In this document: positions 52,050 to 60,002 of the stretch, in pieces | Layout: each line of letters begins with the position of its first letter | Numbering within the stretch: the stretch's first letter is position 1 | DNA from: Ascarosepion bandense | Taxonomy: Eukaryota > Mollusca > Cephalopoda > Sepiida > Sepiidae | Length of the DNA stretch: 64,000 bases | Reading direction: 5' to 3' | Assembly (NCBI GenBank): GCA_037127315.1 | Contig: JBBBDQ010001686.1 | Coordinates: 541,001-605,000 of the forward strand | Position numbers and translations under genes: made by a program | Notes under the pieces: generated by a model | Told to the model about the DNA's origin: nothing | Database searches by the model: none | Seen by the model: the letters and a program-made list of their open reading frames with translations, nothing else

Positions 52050-52480
52050 ACCCAAGACATTTGCGGCCTTCCCCAATCTACAGATCAGCAACTAGTTCTA
52101 TTTGAACAATACAAAAAACCCTGCTGAAGAATCGATCGAGGGCTGAGCCCCGCCCGAGAGGCGTCAACGTCAAACCCGTTCAGCGTAGTCTCGTTTTGCC
52201 CAGCTTTCCGGGTCAACTCCGCCATTGTATAAAATGGCTGCTATTAAACAATAACCGTTTTTAATGAAAACAACAACACGAGTTGAAAAGAGGATTCTGA
52301 CAGTTGTTTGATAAAGTGAATCGATAAATAAACAAAGTGAAACGAAAGGAAAACGTGAGACAGAAAGTAAGTGATGTTCCGACAGCAAGAAATGATTTAA
52401 TTAATAGAATGTATTGCGATGAATCTATAAGTTTGTACGAAAATAGAGCCGGGAAACTAAAAGGCATAGCCGCATGCATG
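52050..52480. other. Low-repeat sequence with GC box and donor-like site
   Basis: Contains GCCCCGCCCGAGAGGCGTCA near 52147 (Sp1-type GC box) and AAAGTAAGTGATG near 52364, which fits a 5' splice donor. No repeat family is recognised. It could be a first exon or promoter of a host gene, but there is no coding evidence. Confidence 0.25.
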
Positions 52481-52484
52481 CACT

Positions 52485-53370
<886 letters not shown>

Positions 53371-53509
53371 TTTTTTTTCTAAACATATGCTGTTAAATAT
53401 AAGAGACAATGAATGTCTATTATGTTTAATCATGAGCCGTTCTAAACGTCGTATTTTTGCTTTAATTTCAGTTGAAAATAAAGCCAAAAATTCTTCAACA
53501 TTTGGATAA

Positions 53510-53640
53510 TTATTTGCTGATTTTCTTCTAAGCTTTCAGCTCACATGAGCCATCTTCAGAGAGGTAGTTTAAACTGAAATATTATGACATCCACCATCAT
53601 CGACGATATTATTTTGTGTTGACATAAAACTCCGCTTTGC
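53510..53640 (-). other. CTGAAGATGGC...GAAAGC motif, probable Penelope-like 3' end
   Basis: Minus strand reads CTCTCTGAAGATGGCTCATG and GTGAGCTGAAAGCTTAG, with a GCTCA / TGAGC hairpin between the two core-like words. Stem I of a hammerhead is not formed. It lies about 200 bp downstream of the GIY-YIG fragment on the same strand. Confidence 0.4.
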
Positions 53641-53817
53641 ACCGGCAATAGTTACCAAAAATAATAAACGCAGTTCTTAAATTTGCGATGCGATTTTATG
53701 ACGTCACACCGCGTGATAGCGCGAAATGACAACAAAACCATCTAGTCAAATGCAATGTAATATGTTATTTCCGGATTTAAAGTTGATTTTATTGAGTGTT
53801 GGTTGTTTAGATTTGAT

Positions 53818-54150
53818 TTACATGGCCTCTAATAACTGAAGGTTCCTTTTACTGTTTGTATGAGTAAGGATCACCGTATTGTTGACCAAAATCTGTCTGA
53901 TATTACTTACATGTTTATGTTTTTCAGAGAAATGTTGTTTAATAGTACTCTGATCAGAAAGATGACATGTAAGTCTACGGGAGTGCGTGGTTGTAGTAAA
54001 ACCAATATATGTACTAGGTTTTTTGATAGTATCAGAGATGCAATCTCTGAATGGGCATGTAAATTGGTAAACTACATTGGTTTTTTGTAGAGAATTTAGT
54101 TTAGTGCTTGTTGGGTTATTATAGACTATTATATATATCGTGGTTTGATC
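53818..54150 (-). CDS. Penelope-like GIY-YIG endonuclease fragment
   Basis: The minus strand is open for about 100 codons to a TAA at 53818-53820. It encodes NSLQKTNVVYQFTCP, then STYIGFTTTTHSRRLTCHLS, STIKQHFSEKH and a C terminus LQLLEAM. This contains the VVY and YIG pair of GIY-YIG nucleases, the conserved Arg (RR) and His residues, and the typical tail of Penelope-like ORFs. It differs strongly from the nuclease at 33083-34300, so a different Penelope lineage. The RT is absent; the fragment begins beside an (AT)n-rich run. Confidence 0.7.
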   Translation of the reverse strand, partial: DQTTIYIIVYNNPTSTKLNSLQKTNVVYQFTCPFRDCISDTIKKPSTYIGFTTTTHSRRLTCHLSDQSTIKQHFSEKHKHVSNIRQILVNNTVILTHTNSKRNLQLLEAM

Positions 54151-54194
54151 GAAAGATATATATGTTTAAATGAAAGATTGTCGCTGAGAAATAC

Positions 54195-54232
<38 letters not shown>

Positions 54233-54500
54233 GCATATTTCGGCAGCAATATATATATATATATATATATTAATGTATAGTAAACATATGTAAATACATA
54301 TGTTTACTATACATTAATATATATATATATACGCTGACAAGGAAGATTTTATTAATTTTTCATTTAATTTTTCCAGTATTCTTACATGTTTACTTTTTGC
54401 TAAAGATAAGGAATGTAAAAATATTCCATTATTTTCGAAAATCTTCTTTGTTCGTCGTTTTTAACAAAACATACATGCATATATATATATATATGACGCG
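54151..54500. repeat. AT-rich inverted blocks with (AT)n runs
   Basis: Several (AT)n runs separated by TACATTAATATA-type words and a CATATGTTTACTATACATTA inverted pair. Low complexity. Confidence 0.7.
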
Positions 54501-55360
54501 GTCAGTCCGCGCTTATGCTATCAACACGGCACGAGATATGTCGAGGCTTTCGGGTCACTAGTCGTGATGTTCGCTTCACAGTAGCTGGTCTTCCTGTCGT
54601 CTATTACAACGGTGTTCTTCCTTGCCCACGCCGTGAATGTTGATCTCAAGGAAGACACGTTGAAATCGTGCAAGCAGTATCCTTACTACGTTGTACCAGA
54701 CCAGACACACGTGCAAACTTGGATTAATAAAAAAGAAGAACGGCAACAAAAAAATAAAAAATAAAAAATAAAAAAATAAAAATACATTCGATGACGTCTG
54801 GGTAATTTGCGGAAAAGTCTTTATATACAAAAAACAAAAAAAAACAGCAAGCAGAAATAGAATATAACAGTCGTCGAATTCCTATTCTTACAACGGAGCG
54901 AAAGTTTTTGTTTGAGAATAATATTTGTTCACTGAACATTAATTCGAATTCTCGGTTGGTAACGTCTACCACAGCAATCGAAGTTTTCAAGTTGTGACGA
55001 TTCAAAATGTCTTATTCAAGCTTTCCACCGAAGCTTTACGGAAACTGCTGAAGATGGGTCTTCGTTGATTGTGTGACGGCGGTGGTCAATTCGTCCTGTC
55101 TGCCTTAGCTCGGCACAGCGACCACTCTTCCTGTTGGCTCTCTGGTCTCTAGTTTTTATGCCTGTCCAAAATTCTCTTAAGGAGTGCATGACGGACATGG
55201 GAGTCCATGCCTTTAACCAATTAAATTATTTCCGCCTCCACACTTTGAGGTGTAGTTATTTTCTCCCCTTGGTTTAACCAATGAAATAGCAGTATTTCTG
55301 TGGACGTCATTTCTTTTCTTCTTCTTCTTCTGGGTTGAGTAATTGCATCATTTGTTTCCC
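54501..55360. other. Non-coding sequence of ordinary composition
   Basis: No family recognised. Words around GTCAGTCCGCGCTTATGCTA and the 55016-55300 stretch have higher GC. Possibly a long terminal repeat of an unrecognised retroelement, but no matched pair is in the window. Confidence 0.35.
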
Positions 55361-55364
55361 AAGT

Positions 55365-55785
55365 TAAAACGGCTTCTGCTCCGATGAACTTAGATCACTG
55401 GTGCTCCCTAGGTTCGAATTTGCACTAGATACTAGATTAGCAACTAGATCCCACCCTTTTACAGTGAAACCGATAAAATGCAACAGCAACTTCTACTCCA
55501 ACAGTTTCTTTTCTCGAACTTCCCGACTGTGGAATTCTCTTCCACATGACTGCTTCTCCGACTGCTACAATCTCCAGGAGTTTAAATGTAAGGTCAATGG
55601 ACACCTCCTAACATACTAACTCTCTTCCATTCTTTCACTCTTCCCACCCACCCAACTATATATCACCCCCCTTCTGACATTTCCTATATCTAACCACTCT
55701 TCCTATTTATCTCCACCTATGTAGCTCCAAGCTCAATAGTGGCAATGGAATGCCTTGCTTGCGGTGAAATGATTAAAAGAAAATC
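55365..55785 (+). mobile_element. CR1-like LINE 3' end
   Basis: Encodes LPRFEFALDTRLATRSHPFT, NSFFSRTSRLWNSLPHDCF, YNLQEFKCKVNGHLLTY and a stop (frame 55401-55619), followed by the full 3' UTR to TTGCGGTGAAATGATTAAAA at 55760-55780. About 90% identical to 14470-14793. Confidence 0.85.
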
Positions 55786-55828
55786 CTTTCCCAGCAAATT
55801 CGGGTATTAAGGATCTGACAATCATTAA

Positions 55829-56043
55829 CCCTCTAGGGCCATTCGTATCATACAGTATTTCCCTATAAGGAAACATTTGGTATTTCCCTATAAGGAAACA
55901 TCTGGTATTCATTGACTGAGCAGTCAGTACTGCTTTCATTTGAAATTTATAAAATATTTCTCTTAAAAAATTTTTCAGGAAAATATTTCTTTCAAGGCTT
56001 GTTTTCATACTGTATCAAATATGATACGAATGGCCCTAGAGGG
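55829..56043. mobile_element. piggyBac-type MITE, second copy (215 bp)
   Basis: Starts CCCTCTAGGGCCATTCGTAT and ends with its complement; TTAA at 55825-55828 and 56044-56047. Compared with 36149-36370, the left TIR has lost 7 bp (within ATCATATTTGATAC). This accounts exactly for the length difference. Interior nearly identical. The right TTAA belongs to GATTAAGGCTTCTACTGG of a SINE A linker, so the MITE inserted into that module. Confidence 0.95.
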
Positions 56044-56060
56044 TTAAGGCTTCTACTGGG

Positions 56061-56495
56061 CATAAAGTGGGGGATCAGTTCTATATTGTTATGAAGTAAT
56101 AAACAGATCCCCCACTAATATGATACGAATGGCCCTAGAGGGTTAATAATATAATATGATTAAGGCTTGTACTTGTCATAAAGTGGGGGATCAGTTCTAT
56201 ATTGTTATGAAGTAATAAACAGATCCCCCACTAATATGATACGAATGGCCCTAGAGGGTTAATAATATAATATGATTAAGGCTTGTACTTGTCATAAAGT
56301 GGGGGATCAGTTCTATATTGTTATGAAGTAATAAACAGATCCCCCACTAATATGATACGAATGGCCCTAGAGGGTTAATAATATAATATGATTAAGGCTT
56401 CTACTTGTCATAAAGTGGGGGATCAGTTCTATATTGTTATGAAGTAATAAACAGATCCCCCACTAATATGATACGAATGGCCCTAGAGGGTTAAC
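56061..56495. repeat. 116-bp tandem array joining a MITE end to a SINE hairpin module
   Basis: CATAAAGTGGGGGATCAG starts at 56061, 56177, 56293 and 56409, exactly 116 bp apart. Each unit holds the SINE A linker hairpin, then ATGATACGAATGGCCCTAGA GGG, which is the last 23 bp of the piggyBac-type MITE, then TTAA and AATATAATATGATTAAGG. Units differ at one to three positions, so amplification is recent. Confidence 0.95.
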
Positions 56496-56935
56496 CTCAT
56501 TAAAAGTTTTCGAAATTCGTCGAAAACATGTTTTGACTACCGTTATTTTTCACTTCCTCCAGCCGTAAAACCCAGGGCTTCCAATGGTGACCTTTTTAGT
56601 TATTTGTTTCCGCTTTGCCATTGATGACCTTACCTCTTACTTTCATACCTGCAAAATATATTTGTCCCTTTTATTCTCTTCTATTTTCAGCTAGTTTTTC
56701 AGATTTTAAAAATTTTGTAATAAATATTTTTTTCACCCCACTCATATTGCGACGGTAATCTGCACAATTAATAATACCACTAGTAATAATTTTTTTCACT
56801 CCGTTGTACTAGAATAGTATCATATTTTCCGCATGTAATATTATGGTATTATTTTTTTCATATGTTATTGTCCCATTATCATATTTTTCCACATGACAAA
56901 ATAATGTTGTATATGTATATATATTATAAATTATA
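56496..56935. other. AT-rich, no recognised element
   Basis: Non-coding by inspection; runs of T interspersed with TATTATG words. Confidence 0.45.
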
Positions 56936-57080
56936 ATTTAGAACATGTGCAAATTACGATCTACTACAAAGTGTACATTTTGTTTCGACATTGAAAGGAC
57001 AATGTCTCATCAGGCAGTTTCAATGTCGAACCAAATTTTACACTTTGTAGTAGATTGTAATTTGTACGTGTTCTAAATAA
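56936..57080 (-). repeat. Long palindrome with hammerhead-type core words
   Basis: Outer arms CTACTACAAAGTGTA / TACACTTTGTAGTAG-like, inner arms around TTCGACATTGAAA. On the minus strand: CTGATGA (complement 57007-57013), GACATTG / CAATGTC as a perfect 7-bp stem II, GAA, ACA-AAA-TGT as stem III, and A at the cleavage position. The bases flanking CTGATGA do not pair with those after the cleavage position, so stem I is missing locally. Confidence 0.5.
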
Positions 57081-57168
57081 TAATTTATCATTAATATTCT
57101 TAGCTCTATTTCTATATTGAGCACTGCTTTAAATCAATGCTTTGAACGTTGTTAATACTTTCTTCGTT

Positions 57169-57199
<31 letters not shown>

Positions 57200-57202
<3 letters not shown>

Positions 57203-57482
57203 TCATTCGCAAACAGATCTGTTTCGCTGTATCACAGCTCATCAAACCGGTAAGACATCTGATTGTTTTTACCCAGGATTGACACCCATCAGTCGGCGAT
57301 TCTACCTTTGAGCTATGGGCGCTCGGTAGAAGGAGGCAAACATTTAGCGTGTAATATATCATGTAAACATATGCCAGTAGTCAGCGTGTTCTAATTCATT
57401 ACTGAATGAACGATGCGTAGATGCTAGAATAGCTACTGTTTTTTTCAAAATCTACCCTTCTTTCCGAATACTCAATCAGGAT

Positions 57483-57488
<6 letters not shown>
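57200..57488 (-). mobile_element. SINE family B
   Basis: GTCATTCGCAAACAGATCTG at left, B-box region GGATTGACACCC complement near 57280, A-box complement GCGATTCTACCTTTGAGCTA at 57296-57315, and CTAGAATAGCTACTG near 57425. Flanked by (AT)n on both sides. Confidence 0.75.
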
Positions 57489-57522
<34 letters not shown>

Positions 57523-57524
57523 GT

Positions 57525-57715
57525 AAGTAATTCATCGAGCTTTTCATTCGACTTCAACAGAATGCAGAAAGCACTGGACGGCCGTTTCGTCCCATATTTG
57601 GAACTCTTCAGCAGTGCGCATCCACTACCAGGAATCGAACCCAGACAGTTTTGGTTATTAAGCTTATGTCATACCAACAGTACCACGGGCCCTGGTGACG
57701 AAGAGTTAACGAATT
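57525..57715 (-). mobile_element. tRNA-Ile-like SINE/retrozyme-type element with hammerhead (arm 1 of an inverted pair)
   Basis: Minus strand, in order: a tRNA-like head (57622-57708) with A-box region GTGGTACTGTTGGTATGAC, an anticodon-region word CTTAATAACC resembling tRNA-Ile(AAU), and B box GGGTTCGATTCC. The hammerhead at 57571-57617 follows immediately. The end is CATTCTGTTGAAGTCGAATG and GCTCGATGAATTACTT. A second copy lies in the opposite orientation at 57900-58052. Confidence 0.7.
57571..57617 (-). ncRNA. Hammerhead ribozyme candidate, full consensus match
   Basis: On the minus strand: stem I GCACTG (57612-57617), core CTGAAGA (57605-57611), stem II GTTCC / GGGAC with 6-nt loop (57589-57604), core GAA (57586-57588), stem III ACGGCCGT (57578-57585), cleavage nucleotide C (57577) giving GTC, stem I return CAGTGC (57571-57576). 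All core positions fit CTGANGA / GAA / A-U / H, the first stem II pair is G-C, and both stem I strands pair over 6 bp. Stem III is a self-complementary 8-mer, too short for a stable monomer loop. In known metazoan hammerheads of this kind, cleavage occurs in dimers or tandem transcripts. Confidence 0.75.
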
Positions 57716-57899
57716 AAACCCGATGACGAGCTGCTAGTTCAAAAATTCCGTGGTGGAACTCATCCAAGCCCCTTTACCCGTAGGACGGTGCGTCCTAGAG
57801 CCACGAGTTCTCCAAACACAAGCCGCTAAATCCATAGCAAGTTAAGCTGGTTGAAGCACAGAGATATGATTGAAGTAGTAGGAAGATTTAATTCATTAT
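57716..57899. other. Spacer between inverted ribozyme elements
   Basis: Unique-looking sequence with GACGAAGAGTTAACGAATTA at left and ATTCATTATCACTTCGTCAC at right, which are imperfectly complementary. No gene seen. Confidence 0.4.
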
Positions 57900-58052
57900 C
57901 ACTTCGTCACCAAGGCCCGTGGTACAGTTGGTATCTGGGTTCGATTCCTGGTAAGGTATGCGCACTGCTGAAGAGTCCCAAGTATACGACAAAACGGCCA
58001 TTTCTGCATTCTGTTGAGGTCGAATGAAAAGCTCGATGAATTACTTAATTAT
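57900..58052 (+). mobile_element. tRNA-like plus decayed hammerhead (arm 2 of the inverted pair)
   Basis: Head GCCCGTGGTACAGTTGGTAT is fused to CTGGGTTCGATTCCTGGTAA with about 35 bp of the anticodon region missing. CACTG-CTGAAGA-GTCCC follows, but the second core reads AAA in place of GAA, stem III is ACGGCCAT, and the stem I return strand CAGTGC is deleted. Predicted inactive. Confidence 0.65.
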
Positions 58053-58354
58053 TAAAATCCTCCTACTACATTAATCATATATATAGTGTTTTATTTTGAT
58101 AATTTTTAGAGCCAAGGTTGTGGCTACTGATAAAATGTATTTTGGTAAACAGTTTTTTTTTTTATCGTAGAGTGCTCGATATTGAATTTGGGAAAGAGAG
58201 TTGATAAGTCGAAAGAGTAGGTTCGTGCCGACTTCGAAATTTCGTGGCAACCCTGTTATGATGGTCTCAATCGGTAATAGTCAAGCAAAACACCTCTGAC
58301 GAGTGAGAACATAATAACGATGTCCTAGGCATTGGAGGAAGCCGTTAATTGACC

Positions 58355-58440
58355 CGACGTGTCTTAGACTGCTCGACCACAAAGAAATTGCGAAGGACGC
58401 AGTTTCGAATCCGGCCGGAAGACGCATATTTTCCTCTCAA
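58355..58440. mobile_element. Family T tRNA-like core (partial)
   Basis: CGTGTCTTAGACTGCTCGAC CAC is followed by GCAGTTTCGAATCCGGCC and a tail GCATATTTTCCTCTCAAGAT. Same order as at 8140-8215. A matching terminal-repeat piece (AAAATACGAGTATCTATTAA) is at 58890-58915. The middle has been replaced or expanded by (AT)n. Confidence 0.5.
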
Positions 58441-58460
58441 GATTTCTCGAATATTCAGGA

Positions 58461-58495
58461 TGGTATATATATATATACCATATATATATATACCA

Positions 58496-58548
<53 letters not shown>
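58461..58548. repeat. (AT)n microsatellite
   Basis: AT runs, partly as inverted ACCATATATA / TATATATGGT words. Confidence 0.95.
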
Positions 58549-58553
<5 letters not shown>

Positions 58554-58559
58554 TTGAAA

Positions 58560-58700
58560 ATCTATGCAAGAGCCAACAAACCAACCTAGCTTTCACCCTT
58601 CGGCTCGTCAGGGTAAATTGTGTTAGGGTTTTCATCTTGGGTTTCTTTTCTTTCTTACGGGTACTTGACTTTTTGTTCATGTACTTCGTTTGTTTCTTTT
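58560..58700 (-). other. CCCTGACGAGCCGAAGGGTG motif, retroelement-associated
   Basis: Minus strand reads ACCCTGACGAGCCGAAGGGT then GAAAGCTAGGTTGG. CTGACGA and GAAA fit hammerhead core words with a GCC / GGT stem II. Stem III would be only AGCT and stem I 3 bp. Likely a decayed Penelope-type end. Confidence 0.35.
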
Positions 58701-58833
58701 TTTACTTCCCCTCATTTTCCCTCCGAGTTCGTCCTCGGTGGGTTATTCAGGAAGATCTAAATTATAGCATAACTATTACTAGTATTAGCAGAATTATTTC
58801 TGTTACTATTAATATTGTTATAATTACTATAGG

Positions 58834-58837
<4 letters not shown>

Positions 58838-58883
<46 letters not shown>

Positions 58884-58957
58884 TTTTTGAAACTAAAATA
58901 CGAGTATCTATTAAAAATAATGTTTAAATAAATAAATGAATATATATATATATATAT

Positions 58958-58990
<33 letters not shown>
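58838..58990. repeat. (AT)n and (GA)n microsatellites
   Basis: AT runs at 58838-58881 and 58941-58958, and a GA run ending at 58990, directly before the 5S-like sequence. Confidence 0.95.
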
Positions 58991-58994
<4 letters not shown>

Positions 58995-58998
58995 AGAA

Positions 58999-59105
58999 GC
59001 TTACGGCCTATCACGGCGAATACACTGGTTCTCGCTCGATCACCGAAGTTAAGCAATGTTGAGCCTGGTCAGTACTTAGATGGGTGGCCGCTTGGTGCTG
59101 TAAGC
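58999..59105 (+). rRNA. 5S rRNA-like sequence (pseudogene or SINE head), 107 nt
   Basis: Starts GCTTACGGCCTATCAC and ends GGTGCTGTAAGC; the two ends pair (GCTTACGG / CTGTAAGC) as the 5S terminal helix. The internal promoter is largely kept: box A-like GAAGTTAAGCAATGTT near 59046 and box C-like GCCTGGTCAGTACTTAGATG near 59072. Compared with the usual 120 nt, about 10 nt of the GGGAATACCGGG region before GGTGCTGTAGGC are deleted, which would break helix IV. It is followed 14 bp later by a SINE A head. Confidence 0.8.
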
Positions 59106-59119
59106 GTAGAGTGACGGAA

Positions 59120-59272
59120 GTGCGTTGTGGTGCAGTGGATATCATCTCGGAAAGAGAAAGCGGTGAGCCGAGTTTGAATTCAAGTTGAATCAATTCATTT
59201 AATCACTGGTACTCTTGGGAAAAGTATTAATCCGTCTCTTCCCTCCAGTTATGGGTTAAATAACAAGGGTAG
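59120..59272 (+). mobile_element. SINE A head adjoining the 5S-like sequence
   Basis: GTGCGTTGTGGTGCAGTGGA at 59120, B box GAGTTTGAATTC near 59169, then CTTGGGAAAAGTATTAATCC and TTATGGGTTAAATAACA. The tail with the hairpin is missing. Confidence 0.75.
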
Positions 59273-59563
59273 GACTTAGGGACCCTGCTCTTAAAAATAA
59301 ATCCCAATGAATCTTGATACTCGAAAATAAATGTTGTAAAAATAAAGTAACCTTATCCAAAAATCATTGGTTATAACCTTAAATGATCCCATAAGGATTG
59401 ATAGGTCGTTAAGCATCCAAACTAACAAAACTCTAGGGAAGAAAATTTTAAAAAACAGTTTACACTTTTGCAATATATGCGTGACTCTTCAGAAATGTTC
59501 TCTCGGTGACTGGCGTGTGTATACACTGCTTATATACAGCGAAACAGGTTTGTATGTGAATGA

Positions 59564-59618
<55 letters not shown>

Positions 59619-59925
59619 AAATATAAGAGACAATAAATGTCTATTATGTTTAATTATGAGCAGTTTTAAAGATCGTATTTTGGCTTTAATTTCAGGTGAA
59701 AATAATATATATATATAAAGCATAGTGTTGTGATAGTGTTATGTCGCCAAGTATAAATGAATAACTCAACAACAGAATCAGAATATAAGTTGTATTCCGC
59801 GGAAAGACGGTTAGTATGTACAGAAGTGATTAGTAATATTTACAATAGAAAAGATACAAGAGTCCAATCCGTCGTAAGACGTGTGTATACGTGATTACTT
59901 CCGGTACGCCACTGACTTTGATGAC
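59273..59925. other. Non-coding sequence with an (AT)n run
   Basis: 59281-59560 is not recognised. (AT)n at 59569-59616. 59617-59700 (TTAAATATAAGAGACAATAA, GTCTATTATGTTTAATTATG) repeats 53393-53470 at about 90%, an unclassified dispersed repeat. The rest is unremarkable. Confidence 0.45.
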
Positions 59926-59929
59926 AAAT

Positions 59930-59995
59930 TGTGATGCCGTGTTCGAATTACAGTTGAGTTCCTTGTATTAATTTACACACAAATACCCTTGCTAA
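59930..59995 (+). mobile_element. SINE A fragment (B-box region)
   Basis: GATGCCGTGTTCGAATTACA, TTGAGTTCCTTGTATTAATT and ACACACAAATACCCTTGC match the post-B-box part of SINE A. The head and tail are absent. Confidence 0.6.
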
Positions 59996-60002
59996 CAAAT
60001 AC

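Noticed and set aside
54576..55198. Minus-strand frames as host exons
   Set aside because: One is dominated by Phe/Leu from an A-rich run and the others show no domain or splice context.
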